Positions 30,201 through 38,015 are shown, numbered from the stretch's first letter. The stretch is 64,000 bases of DNA from Mycolicibacter acidiphilus (GCF_018455725.1 NZ_JAHCLR010000004.1:1-64000), one strand, 5' to 3'. Numbers and translations: made by a program. The notes: generated from the letters alone by a model not told the origin.

Positions 30201-30879
30201 CGATCAGCTGCTGTGCCACGACGACTCGGGATTTCTCCAGCGGTGTGTGTTGGTACCGACCGCGGACCCGTACAGGCATGTCAACGCACCAGATATCCCG
30301 CGTCCTGCGGTCAAGCCCAGTGGCGCGATGCCTTTGATCTCCGGCACGAGCACGTTCACCGCAGACCCGCGCGTCATCGCCGAGATCGAGGGCACAGACC
30401 TCGATTACGACCTCGATCATCTAGGCGACGCTTATGCGGAGGCGATGTCACACGCGAAGCAGGTACAGGTGCGGTTGGCGCACCTGGGAGCACTTCTGCA
30501 TGGGAGCCTGCACATTTCATGGGAGCTGTGGGTGTGGGCCGGATGGCTTATGGAAGTTAGCCGCCGGGTCTTCGCCTGGATGGAGGCACAGTCCCGCGCA
30601 CAGGATCGTGTGGTCGCCGAAACACGCGGTGTAAGCCGCTCCGTTGAAAAAGCCGCGCAGGACACCTACACCTCGGAGGCCATCGAAGAAACTTGCGCCC
30701 GGATTCTGGAAGTTCTCGGCACCGCAGGGGCTGCGGGCATGTCCGCAGGCAACATCAGCGGGAAGTTGTCCGGCAAGCAACGTCCTTATCGCAACGACGC
30801 GATAAAGCTCCTGCTGGACAGAAATCTGATCTTCGCGAAGGGCATGAGATACGTGCTCATCGACTTCAAGGCGGCGTGA
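27280..30879 (+). CDS. Replication protein: tandem primase-polymerase domains plus DUF3987-like helicase
   Basis: 1199 residues. Two primase-polymerase (AEP) copies are recognisable. Copy 1 (~10-205) has ISTDH at 101-105; copy 2 (~225-450) has the canonical metal motif D334-T-D336-H. Each is followed by a G-G-x-F-Y-F strand. A Cys/His-rich segment (~490-530, CRTSCGCPE...HEVGC) and TLTKLQYAAW follow. The C-terminal half is a DUF3987-like ATPase with Walker A AGRSGLGKS (768-776), Walker B CVFLEEDE (910-917) and the sensor motif GFLQRCVLVPT, ending in a winged-helix-like segment. Such proteins prime and unwind plasmid and AICE DNA. Copy 1 lacks the first Asp and may be structural. Confidence 0.85.
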   Translation: MIGGTNAWDILGARPAGDLSDLKPYVREVTRRGIPLLILEPGGTEPIDLRTPAMIKEDGGAEYTASSDTSRLERLVTQAGKRFPDDAPNLGTITGDGLLVISTDHTAGADAFQAVHHRVTGQRVSPTVITPGNDGGAYFYFALPDGVALSDGAQRFSAGGGDATWRVVPAGEALPIPPSVTADGPLRWVSGVFDVHPSFLEVLEGRAGIPSATPTTDWNVIGETATEGLSDLKSLAVRLGTAGVPLIFLSPLSKEPVDLRTALMKELDDRAAQEAAKAAGNPRWAAARVRAGLQTATTDTERLAAYADTAAVRYTHGQVPNLATVPGNGLLIIDTDHAEGVAAFCAQYREWTGQDIGPTVATPGVQNPDGSWHHRDGGHFYFTLPAGYTLPDSVRSFAVGSDKLQWSIFPLDHYVLIPPSVRKEGPYRWVGQVIEAPPQLLAMIEGDANKRTEEMARQAERAATRSGPSGIDSWAARTSWAELLEPDGWFMTGCRTSCGCPETTAPGPHGSPKSATAHEVGCLETDTSSGHGPLHVWTDNPPDGVAAYTRATGSRTLTKLQYAAWVRHGGDEAVAIKALGITNGMTLMTSSAELRAAAGLPPTGGIAAPSSGIAAPLGTGAVPDDDRFSAFTAAASAAAATSSSAFGLDDDCDEFSSDDGASSAPLPPEGVDVDTLAVQALMPANRKFEPYDKEVYPAGYHSTPELLEQIFNFSDETREIFHTARSRKPKAVHPVPLLLREMTRRGARCPVGVRLWEGTPLSTYVVIAGRSGLGKSESAKPDASPWRTLKAPTYLENLATRKVTLSAEDAAAYIARQVALGQPVPTVGPVKTPTGASAAPGASSAKGTNGKAAGNSKPSGGITGPSAPVLIPYNFDRTKSLGSGQVLSDNLIDLIGKGEDTVVTMKPHPCVFLEEDEMITMLRAAKNEASTLIGTLNSAWAGAPIGNETRLHGDRRTNGPYSIFLIAGLQPKLADQLLCHDDSGFLQRCVLVPTADPYRHVNAPDIPRPAVKPSGAMPLISGTSTFTADPRVIAEIEGTDLDYDLDHLGDAYAEAMSHAKQVQVRLAHLGALLHGSLHISWELWVWAGWLMEVSRRVFAWMEAQSRAQDRVVAETRGVSRSVEKAAQDTYTSEAIEETCARILEVLGTAGAAGMSAGNISGKLSGKQRPYRNDAIKLLLDRNLIFAKGMRYVLIDFKAA

Positions 30880-30882
30880 CCC

Positions 30883-31140
30883 ATGTCCTCGAAATCAAAA
30901 CGCCGCCGCCCGACACCACCGCCCGGGATGTTCAACACCCCTGAACTGAAGCGCATCAAACTCGCCGCCGAAGCACGCGGACTCGATCCGTTCGCTGTGC
31001 TCATGGCGACCCTGGACGCCCTGGGCGATGCGGTCGGCCTGCCGATCGACACCAAACCCCTCCGCGATCCGACCCAGCGCGCCCGGGTCACGCACTTAGC
31101 GGATCAACTGGCTGCTGAGGCACTTGGTCGGCTCGCATGA
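30883..31140 (+). CDS. Small basic protein of unknown function
   Basis: 85 residues, ATG start 3 bp after the replication gene. The N-terminus is very basic (SSKSKRRRPTPPPG) and the rest helical (TPELKRIKLAAEARGLDPFAVLMATLDALGDAVGL). It could be a DNA-binding accessory of the replication protein, but no family is recognised. Confidence 0.55.
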   Translation: MSSKSKRRRPTPPPGMFNTPELKRIKLAAEARGLDPFAVLMATLDALGDAVGLPIDTKPLRDPTQRARVTHLADQLAAEALGRLA

Positions 31141-31225
31141 CCACCCCACCACCCGCGCCCGGGGGCGGCGCGCCCTCCCCACGGACTTCCAAAAACGTGA
31201 CGGATAGAGACGAGAGGATTGACGG

Positions 31226-32185
31226 ATGAACCCCACGGAACTAGCCGAGGCCGAGCGCGACCGTCGCCGTGCGCGGTGGCTTTTCATCGGGTGGCTGGCG
31301 CTGTCCACCATGCTCACCATCGGCGGCAACCTGGTGGACGCATACCTGGGTGCGATCGACCCGGGTGTCATCAGGTCAGGCGTGCGTGTCATCCCGCCTA
31401 TCCAACTCGCGATCGGTATCGCTGGGCTGATGGCGCTGTCGTCGGCAGGCATGGTTCACCGCGCCAAGCGCGGTGGGTGGGCTGCGGTGAAGAACGCGGG
31501 GAAGTTCTACCAGTTCTCCGTGGTGTCCATCTTCCTGCTCGTCGCGGTAACGCTGGTTCTGTCTTGGGCGGGTTTGCTCGACGTGGCAATCGCGGGCGGC
31601 ACGAAACCCAGCCTGGCACCGCTGTGGCCTATCTCCATCGACGCCGGGGTGGTCGTCAGCACGGTGGCGCTGGCTGCTCTGCGACCGGCGTCTGCCGCCG
31701 ACCTTCGTGCTGCACGGGAGGTCGCTCGGGAAGCGGAAGCCGCCAGGAAGACGACGGTCAACAGGGAAGTCGTCGAGCAGCTGGTTCAGCGAGTTACGCC
31801 ACCGCGGACAAGTCCACCACCGGCTCCACCACCGCCCCCGGTCACCCCGGCACCGGTTACACCGGCACCGGTTACACCGGCACCTTCTCCACCGCCGCCG
31901 CCGCCACCGCCCGCTCCGGTCACCCCGGCACCGATGATCTCGACACCACCCGCCGTTTCTCCGTCATCGACCTCGACGACCAGCCGTGCCCGCGCCGAGG
32001 CCATCGCCGCCCGCGCCGACATGGCGACACCGATCGAGACGATCGAGCAGGTACTCGACCGGCTGGACGCTGGGGTAAGTCAAGCTGCCATCGCCAGGGA
32101 GCTGGGAGTACACGCCAAGACCGTCAGCAAGATCAGCAAACACGATGCGCCGACCGCTCCCCGGCTGCTGGCGAGCGTGCGATGA
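31226..32185 (+). CDS. DUF2637-like membrane protein with Pro-rich linker and C-terminal helix-turn-helix
   Basis: 319 residues. Four membrane helices at about 18-40, 58-80, 92-115 and 125-150 match the DUF2637 (SpdB-related) layout found beside FtsK/TraB pumps on actinobacterial plasmids and AICEs. A Pro-Thr-Ala linker with perfect VTPAP repeats (~195-245) separates it from a resolvase-like HTH (VSQAAIARELGVHAKTVSKI). In Streptomyces such proteins aid intramycelial spread of transferred DNA. The HTH would allow it to tether element DNA to the membrane; that part is inference. Confidence 0.75.
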   Translation: MNPTELAEAERDRRRARWLFIGWLALSTMLTIGGNLVDAYLGAIDPGVIRSGVRVIPPIQLAIGIAGLMALSSAGMVHRAKRGGWAAVKNAGKFYQFSVVSIFLLVAVTLVLSWAGLLDVAIAGGTKPSLAPLWPISIDAGVVVSTVALAALRPASAADLRAAREVAREAEAARKTTVNREVVEQLVQRVTPPRTSPPPAPPPPPVTPAPVTPAPVTPAPSPPPPPPPPAPVTPAPMISTPPAVSPSSTSTTSRARAEAIAARADMATPIETIEQVLDRLDAGVSQAAIARELGVHAKTVSKISKHDAPTAPRLLASVR

Positions 32186-32198
32186 GAGGTGATTAGCC

Positions 32199-33488
32199 GT
32201 GACCACCCCTGAAGCCCGTGCATGCCTCTGGCGGCTGATCACCGGAGACAAGCTCACGATCCGTGCGGATGCCAACGCCGCCACCCGTGCCGCTGTGGAC
32301 GTACTCGTCGCCGCCAAGCGGATCAGAGTGACCGGGAACAAGGTCACCCTGCTCCCGCATCCGGAAGCGGGAGCGCCAGAGGGCGAGGACACGGTGTGCC
32401 TGGCGAGCAGGCTCATCCTCGTGGACCTGGAGTCTCGGACTCCGCGTGACGATGCTTGGTGGGTGCCACGTGCCCGCGCTTACGGCATATCGAGGGCCGC
32501 ACTGCGGAGGGCATATATCCGACTCATCGCGGACGGGCTGATCCGCCGCGATGATGCGGGGCTGACGCACGCCGACTGCCCTCTGCCCCCGCGCAAAACA
32601 CCCCTGACCCCTGAAGCCGTGGGGTTGAAGCGCGGCACTGCCACGGCATCGCAGCGTGGCACCGTGGCACCGGACGTGACATCGCAGCGTGGCACCGTGA
32701 CCCCGGGTCGCGGCAGTGCCATGGCATCCGACCGTGGCATCGTGGCACCGACCGTGGCACTCGATCGTGGCACTGCCATGGCATCGCAGCGTGGCACCGT
32801 GGCATCCGGCCATGGCACCGGTCGTGACCCTGCCGTGGCACCGGATGCCACGTCCGGTCATGCCGCCGGTCGTGGCAGCGTGGCATCGCAGCGTGGCAGT
32901 GCCATGGACAAAACGAACGTGACCAGCGCGGATGCCATGGCATCGCATCGTGACCCTGCTCAACGTGGCACCGTGGCATCGGTCGTGGCATCGCAGCCCC
33001 GTGGCACCGTGACACCGCCCCGTGGCACTGCTCCCCGTGACCCCGTGGCATCGCATCGTGACCCCGTGGCACCCACCGCCGATGCCACGCTCATCGGGTT
33101 GCTCCAGCACATGTCGAGTGCCATGGACACGCTGACCATGGCACTGGTCGCACCCCACGTGCGGCATCGCACCCCGGCGGGGGCGAGCACGCTGACCGAC
33201 ACGATGCGCCGTATCGCGGTGGCACTGGTGGTCGAAGGAAAGCCCACCAACGCGACACGGCTGGCGAAGGGCTACCTGACCAAGAGGCAGCGCGACTTCC
33301 AGGAACCGGCGTTGGCGGAGGCCACTGCACGCGGCGCTTTCCGGAGCGTCGGGGGTCAAGCGTTGGGTCACGGGACGCGCTATGCGCTTGCTGACCCCAC
33401 ACCGCTCGGCCTTACGTGGGATGAGGTCAATCGCGACGCCGCGAGGGTTATCGCCCGCCGCGAGCTGGCGAGCGCACCCGCCCGCTGA
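32199..33488 (+). CDS. DNA-binding-like protein with a central repeat array
   Basis: 429 residues. The N-terminal ~140 residues look like winged-helix domains (RAAVDVLVAAKRIRVTGNKVTLLP; SRAALRRAYIRLIADGLIRRDD). Residues ~145-300 are degenerate repeats (QRGTVAS, DRGTAMA and variants) encoded by about twenty GTGGCA hexamers. The C-terminal ~130 residues are helical and may hold a third HTH (MRRIAVALVVEGKPTNATRLAKGYL). No named family is recognised. It sits between the DUF2637 gene and the candidate transfer locus, so a role in replication control or transfer is possible. Confidence 0.6.
   Translation: MTTPEARACLWRLITGDKLTIRADANAATRAAVDVLVAAKRIRVTGNKVTLLPHPEAGAPEGEDTVCLASRLILVDLESRTPRDDAWWVPRARAYGISRAALRRAYIRLIADGLIRRDDAGLTHADCPLPPRKTPLTPEAVGLKRGTATASQRGTVAPDVTSQRGTVTPGRGSAMASDRGIVAPTVALDRGTAMASQRGTVASGHGTGRDPAVAPDATSGHAAGRGSVASQRGSAMDKTNVTSADAMASHRDPAQRGTVASVVASQPRGTVTPPRGTAPRDPVASHRDPVAPTADATLIGLLQHMSSAMDTLTMALVAPHVRHRTPAGASTLTDTMRRIAVALVVEGKPTNATRLAKGYLTKRQRDFQEPALAEATARGAFRSVGGQALGHGTRYALADPTPLGLTWDEVNRDAARVIARRELASAPAR
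32640..33090 (+). repeat. GTGGCA-rich repeat array inside the 32199 gene
   Basis: About twenty GTGGCA hexamers, usually followed by CC or TC, occur with TGCCATGGCA palindromes (for example near 32718, 32776 and 32936). A unit like CAGCGTGGCACCGTGGCA recurs. Both the DNA and the encoded RGT repeats are degenerate, suggesting the array is maintained by selection at DNA or protein level or by recent slippage. Confidence 0.7.
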
Positions 33489-33566
33489 GCAGGGGTCAGA
33501 AAAACATACGTCGCAACTGCGACCTGCGCCTTTGTGTCTGTTTTCCGCTGGAGGGGCTCCAAAAAC

Positions 33567-33598
33567 GGATAGGTGGATATCCCCGTGTCCACCTATCC
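33567..33598. promoter_or_regulatory. Perfect 11-bp inverted repeat hairpin
   Basis: GGATAGGTGGA (33567-33577) and TCCACCTATCC (33588-33598) are separated by 10 bases. It is 79 bp past the stop of the repeat gene and may be its terminator or part of a transfer or origin structure. Confidence 0.55.
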
Positions 33599-33692
33599 AC
33601 CCCGATGCCAGGTCTGCACCAGCTTGGGCTCCAGAAATCACGCCGATCACGTCACCGCCCCGACCACCCCCCTGAACCCCGCACCCGCCGAC

Positions 33693-33835
33693 CACCGCCC
33701 CGGTCACCCGGGTAGCGCGGCAGTGCCGACACCCGCCACCCGAGTACCACCGCCCCGGTCACCCGGGTACGGCGGCAGTGGGGAGATGGCGAAACCCCGC
33801 CACCCCGTCACCCCACCGCCCCGGTCACCCGGGTA
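33693..33835. repeat. Three perfect 22-bp direct repeats; candidate transfer locus (clt/oriT-like)
   Basis: Identical 22-mers beginning CACCGCCCCGGTCACCCG and ending GGTA lie at 33693-33714, 33748-33769 and 33814-33835, each containing the palindrome ACCCGGGT-like core. Spacings are 55 and 66 bp, with partial copies between. In Streptomyces the TraB pump recognises short GACCC-type repeats in the clt locus near its gene. The FtsK-type gene here starts 1.25 kb downstream, making this the best candidate site. Confidence 0.6.
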
Positions 33836-34265
33836 GTGCGGGGTGCGGGGGCGTGATTTGAATTCCTGGCGTTGTATTCACGATCCTGAGAAGCAACGTA
33901 CGAACACGCTAATTGCAGAGCATGTAACCGTATTGCTTACACATCATTCATCACCCTGTGATGGTCACTCAAGACGTTGGATTCACGCCTTCAACACCCC
34001 CGAATAGAGGTATGTAACGCAGATCACAGTGACTAATTTTCGGGCGTATAACCGCAGGTCAACGTATGCGTAACACTCCCATTTGAAACGTAAGTTTATA
34101 TTGTTTGGCAAACATCGTGATGGACAAAGGGGCAGGTCATTTGATTAAAATTAGATCAGCATAGCCACCGTTGCACCTCGCTAGCGCTCGGCACAACGTC
34201 GGATCAGCTGCTAGAGGGGCATAGCAACCCCGAGCGCGCGAGGAACGCGAGGAAGGAGCACCGAG
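33836..34265 (+). other. 430-bp AT-richer leader before the transfer gene cluster
   Basis: No gene is seen. GC content drops sharply (TTGATTAAAATTAGATCAGC, GTAAGTTTATATTG) compared with both sides. It ends with GAGGAAGGAGCACCGAG, a strong ribosome binding site for the gene at 34266. It probably contains the promoter for the 34266-39281 transfer-related operon; I cannot assign -10 and -35 boxes with confidence. Confidence 0.45.
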
Positions 34266-34808
34266 ATGGGATTCCTGGACCGGATGCTGGACGCCATCGA
34301 GGACCCAGCCGTGCTCACGATGCGCACCCACCTGGACCAGTTGCTCGCGGACATCAACGAGGGCACTGAGCAGTACGACTCGATCTACGAAATGCCCGCG
34401 GATGTCTTGCACAAATACCTCTGGCATGGACAGCAGATCGTCCAGGTACGCGCTGCCCTCGCGCACCGCCTGACCAAGCTTGGTCAGCACCGCGCCGCTC
34501 GGGAGATGAGGGATGAAATGCCCGTCATCGAGGCGGAGATGGACGCGGGCAACCAGCTGATGGAGTCGTACTCCGCAGGTGCCCCGCAGCCATACCCCAA
34601 GCCGCCGGTCGGCTGGACGCCGCCACCCCCACCGATGCAGGTGCCCGTGCCGATGCCGATGGCACCGCCCATGCCCACCGCCCCGATGCAGGCACCACAG
34701 CAGCCGGAGCCCTCTCCGGCTGCGCGCGCGATGCCCAGCGCCTCGGACGACGACCTTGCCGACCTGATGGGCGGCGGCACTGGCGGCGATGACGAAGGAG
34801 ATTGGTGA
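34266..34808 (+). CDS. Unknown protein with Pro/Met-rich linker and acidic tail
   Basis: 180 residues, ATG with GGAAGGAG upstream. Residues 1-100 are helical (FLDRMLDAIEDPAVLTMRTHLDQLLADIN; GQQIVQVRAALAHRLTKLG). Residues ~105-160 are Pro/Met/Gln-rich, and the C-terminus is acidic and Gly-rich (DDDLADLMGGGTGGDDEGDW). No family is recognised. It opens the operon that contains the translocase; the stop overlaps the next ATG (TGATG). Confidence 0.6.
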   Translation: MGFLDRMLDAIEDPAVLTMRTHLDQLLADINEGTEQYDSIYEMPADVLHKYLWHGQQIVQVRAALAHRLTKLGQHRAAREMRDEMPVIEAEMDAGNQLMESYSAGAPQPYPKPPVGWTPPPPPMQVPVPMPMAPPMPTAPMQAPQQPEPSPAARAMPSASDDDLADLMGGGTGGDDEGDW

Positions 34809-35080
34809 TGGAAGCCTTGGGAGTCCTTGCACTGGTCGGCATCGTGCTCGTGTGGGTGCTCGTGATCAAGGGCGACGCGGACAGATACAGGGTGCGTCGG
34901 GAGGGTAAGCGCCAAGCGGCGGACTACCTCGACAGCATCCCGCAGTACCCGTACCCGCAGCCGGGTCAGCAGGCCCAGCAGCAGCAGTACCTGGGATACC
35001 AGCCACCGCAGCAGTACCCGGGATACCAGCCGCCGCAGGCATATCCGCAGTACCCCGGATACCCAGGGCAGCAGGGGTGA
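34808..35080 (+). CDS. Small membrane-anchored protein with Tyr/Pro/Gln-rich repeats
   Basis: 90 residues. One N-terminal membrane helix (MEALGVLALVGIVLVWVLVI) and a cytoplasmic basic stretch (DRYRVRREGKRQ) precede a low-complexity tail of YPQYPGYQPPQ-type repeats. Such tails are seen on adhesive or scaffold proteins. It ends 6 bp before the translocase gene and is a likely membrane partner for it. No named family. Confidence 0.6.
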   Translation: MEALGVLALVGIVLVWVLVIKGDADRYRVRREGKRQAADYLDSIPQYPYPQPGQQAQQQQYLGYQPPQQYPGYQPPQAYPQYPGYPGQQG

Positions 35081-35086
35081 CCAGCC

Positions 35087-37219
35087 GTGGGAGTCGTAGA
35101 CCACATTCTCGCTAGGCAAGCAGCTAAGGACGACGCTGAGCGCAAGATCGCCACGGCGCGACGGATCAACGAAGAGAAGATCGCAGCGGCTCAACAGGTA
35201 GCTGATCACCGTGCCGCGATTGCCGCCGCACAGCAGGCACAGCGCGATCAGCAGCGCCGCGCTGAACAAGTTCAGCGTGACCGGATCGCCGCAGAACGGG
35301 CGCGGCTATCCGCGCCCGTCACTCAGCGGGTAATCCTCGGAGACCCTCCAAAAGTCATGCCGGTCACGCACTGGAAAGCCCCGGCGGCACCCGTCAAGGG
35401 GGCATCGACACCACCACCAATCTTCTTTCTCATGCACGGCGGGGGCTCGGTGCTGGCTCCCCGGCTGATGGTGGAGATGCGCCCGAGCCTGGCTGATGAC
35501 AAGCCTTTCCAAGGCTGGGTGCGGCAGATCAAACCGCTGATCGACGAATCGCTGGAGCGGTATCCGGTACTCACCAAGCTGCGCGACCGGCAGTGGTGGG
35601 CGAGCATCTGCGAGTCCAGCGGACTGGGCATCACCCACACTGCTGATAAGCCGTGGCGGGCTGGGGAACTCACCGGAACCAGGAAAGTCACCACTGTCGT
35701 TCTGCCGACGATCATCGGTGTTCGGATCGCTCCGGACGGACTGCGGATCAAGGTGAAGCACCGTATGGGCGATGCCATCGACAGTTGGGTGAAGGCGCTG
35801 CCGAGACTGCGTGCCGCCCTCAGTGCGGCTGGGGTGAAAGCCGACCGGCTGCGTGTCTACGAGTCCTCGGGATCGTTTGTCCTTGCTTTCAACGATGCAC
35901 CAGAAAATTTCCCGACAGCCGTCGCACCGCCGCCCGTGGCCCCCGTTGAAACCGTCGATGAGGCTATTGCTGCATACCCGCAGCTGAATTGGACGTTCGG
36001 CGTTGACGCCCGTGGCAACGTGCTGTCAGCCAAGCTCGCAACCAACCCGCACATCGCACTCATCGCTGAGACCGGCGGCGGAAAAAGCGTTCTCGCAGCC
36101 ACGATCCTGGAGTCGCTGAGACCCTTTGCGAGCTGCTGGATTTTCGATGGCAAGGGGTCGGACCACCCCGCGTCGTTGGGCTCGCTGTCCAACGTGTCGT
36201 GGATTTCAAAGACAGCCGCCGAACACATCGTCGGCGCGCGGTGGCTGTGGGACGAGATGAACGAACGTTATATGGAAGCCGACCGCCGGAAGGCAGCCGG
36301 GAAGCCGGACACGGCTTTCAGCTTTCCGCCCACGTTTGTGCTCATCGACGAACTCCCTTCTCTGCGTGGACAGGTGGCGAAAGCCGACACCAAGGACAAA
36401 GGCGAACTCTTCGATTTCTATGTCAACGACCTCTTGCAGAAGGGACGGCAGGCTCGCATCCACCTCTGCCTGATCAGTCAGTCACTGCGGGTGGATGCGC
36501 TGCCCGGATGGTGGCAGGAGAACTTGTCTCGGATCATTTTCCTGGGCAGTGTATCGAGCCGTTCGTTGATGTCGGACGCGATCCCGGACTCTGCGAAAGA
36601 GGATGTCGTGTCGCTGTCCGCACAAATTCCTGACACCGCCAAGGGGCGCGGGATTTACCTAGAGCGGGGTCAGGGCGGCGCGAAAGCTCGCATGTTCCAG
36701 TCGTTCTGGGGCTATGCACCAGGGACTACATCGCTTGCCCATGCCCCCAACGCTGAAGTAAAGGCGGCATGGGAGATCGCCGCTGCACAAGCCGATGAGA
36801 TTCCGCGGCTCTACGACAGGATCGGCATCAAGGTCGAGGACGCCGAGTGGCGGAAGTTGCCGATGGCGGAACTCGCGGAGACGCCCACGGTGATCGTGTC
36901 CGACGAGGGCGGCGTGATCCCGGAGATGTCTGAGTACGACCCACTCAGCCCCGATTTCCTGGGTCGGGTTTCTGTCGCGGCTGCCGCTGGTCGCGCCCGG
37001 GGGCGTGGGTCTGTGGCTCCCACAGCTGTGCCGAAACAGAAAGCGGCAGAGCCAGTTCCAGTGCCGACTCCAGAGCCCGTTTCGGAAGACGCAGTGCGCC
37101 GCAAAGCGATTGAGATGGGATTGATCGACCCAGACGAACCTGCGGACATACCAGCAGCGCCCGAGCCCGAACCCGACAAGCCCGAAACAAAAACCACATC
37201 GACAGGAGATGAATGGTGA
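35087..37219 (+). CDS. FtsK/SpoIIIE-type DNA translocase (TraB-like conjugation pump)
   Basis: 710 residues from a GTG. Residues ~15-75 form a basic coiled coil (AKDDAERKIATARRINEEKIAAAQQ). The motor domain has Walker A ETGGGKS (328-334), Walker B VLIDE (418-422) and the downstream LLQKGRQARIHLCLISQSL motif of FtsK ATPases. The C-terminus is Pro/Glu-rich. It lacks the four N-terminal membrane helices and gamma domain of chromosomal FtsK, and it lies among membrane proteins on a tRNA-integrated element. The expected job is moving double-stranded element DNA between cells, as TraB does in Streptomyces. No relaxase is present, consistent with that mechanism. Confidence 0.88.
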   Translation: MGVVDHILARQAAKDDAERKIATARRINEEKIAAAQQVADHRAAIAAAQQAQRDQQRRAEQVQRDRIAAERARLSAPVTQRVILGDPPKVMPVTHWKAPAAPVKGASTPPPIFFLMHGGGSVLAPRLMVEMRPSLADDKPFQGWVRQIKPLIDESLERYPVLTKLRDRQWWASICESSGLGITHTADKPWRAGELTGTRKVTTVVLPTIIGVRIAPDGLRIKVKHRMGDAIDSWVKALPRLRAALSAAGVKADRLRVYESSGSFVLAFNDAPENFPTAVAPPPVAPVETVDEAIAAYPQLNWTFGVDARGNVLSAKLATNPHIALIAETGGGKSVLAATILESLRPFASCWIFDGKGSDHPASLGSLSNVSWISKTAAEHIVGARWLWDEMNERYMEADRRKAAGKPDTAFSFPPTFVLIDELPSLRGQVAKADTKDKGELFDFYVNDLLQKGRQARIHLCLISQSLRVDALPGWWQENLSRIIFLGSVSSRSLMSDAIPDSAKEDVVSLSAQIPDTAKGRGIYLERGQGGAKARMFQSFWGYAPGTTSLAHAPNAEVKAAWEIAAAQADEIPRLYDRIGIKVEDAEWRKLPMAELAETPTVIVSDEGGVIPEMSEYDPLSPDFLGRVSVAAAAGRARGRGSVAPTAVPKQKAAEPVPVPTPEPVSEDAVRRKAIEMGLIDPDEPADIPAAPEPEPDKPETKTTSTGDEW

Positions 37220-37917
37220 CGATCGACAAAGCGGTAATCGCGATTGATCCGACAACTTCCGGCGTGAGCCTCGCGCGCATCGTGACCGGCGAGAGGACTC
37301 CGCGGCTGCGGTATGTGGAAGCCCCCGAGGCGACCACGAAATATCGCGAGCGGGGTCTGGTCGGAGCAATGCAGCGAGCAGAAGACACCGCCACGGGCGT
37401 GCTCGAACGGGTGCTTCGCGGCGGTGCGCCGGACCTCGTGGTCATGTCCAAACTGGTCACCGGTGAGCTGACCAGAGACCCGTCCGGTCCCCGCCGCAGC
37501 GGGCTGTGGTGGGAGATCATCCGGCAGTGCGAAGCCGCCGGAATCCCGGTCGCGGACTACCCCAGCCTCGCCGCGCAGAGATATTTCGGGACGCACGCAC
37601 AGCCCGGTCTGGAGGGCGCGAATCGACTGGTCAGGGCAGTCAAGAAGCGGTGGCCGGGAGTTTCTCTCGATATGCCGGAGGCGTTTCGGTACACGTCGGT
37701 GGCGTTGGCGGCGATCGGGTGTGCGGTAGTTGGCATCCCCACAGCCATCCCGGTTACGCAAGAAAGGCTCAAGCTCCTGAAGACCGGGACGTGGGCTCCG
37801 GGAACCGTCATCCCTCGGGGTGTCGAAGGGTGGAAAGAACAGCACGGCTGTGACACCAGGATCGCCGGGATCGATGACGACGAGGACGCGGACGACACCG
37901 AGGAGAAGTCAGCATGA
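37213..37917 (+). CDS. RuvC-like/RNase H-fold protein
   Basis: 234 residues; ATG 37213 lies inside the end of the translocase gene. The N-terminus KAVIAIDPTTSGVSLARIV resembles the first catalytic strand of RuvC (D12), and the later segment MPEAFRYTSVALAAIG matches the helix that carries the final acidic residue. The middle Glu is not obvious (APDLVVMSKLV where VVIE is usual). It may be a Holliday-junction nuclease-like protein or an inactive paralogue. The C-terminus is acidic (GIDDDEDADDTEEKSA). Coupling to the translocase suggests a role in transfer or resolution. Confidence 0.6.
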   Translation: MVTIDKAVIAIDPTTSGVSLARIVTGERTPRLRYVEAPEATTKYRERGLVGAMQRAEDTATGVLERVLRGGAPDLVVMSKLVTGELTRDPSGPRRSGLWWEIIRQCEAAGIPVADYPSLAAQRYFGTHAQPGLEGANRLVRAVKKRWPGVSLDMPEAFRYTSVALAAIGCAVVGIPTAIPVTQERLKLLKTGTWAPGTVIPRGVEGWKEQHGCDTRIAGIDDDEDADDTEEKSA

Positions 37918-38015
37918 CCGAACAAGAAGAGCGCGAACACCTGGATGCCGTGCTACAGGTGCTGACCAGTCGCCCGGTCAACGACAGCGAAGACGAGGAA
38001 GGAGACGAGAAATGA
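37914..38015 (+). CDS. Very small acidic ORF between overlapping genes
   Basis: 33 residues (MTEQEEREHLDAVLQVLTSR...), ATG overlapping the previous stop and TGA overlapping the next ATG. The ATGA overlap at both ends and the embedded GGAAGGAGACGAG ribosome site for the following gene argue that it is translated. Function unknown. Confidence 0.5.
   Translation: MTEQEEREHLDAVLQVLTSRPVNDSEDEEGDEK

Noticed and set aside
33693-33835. CRISPR array
   Set aside because: Only three repeats, spacers of 33 and 44 bp containing partial repeats themselves, no leader and no cas genes anywhere in the window.
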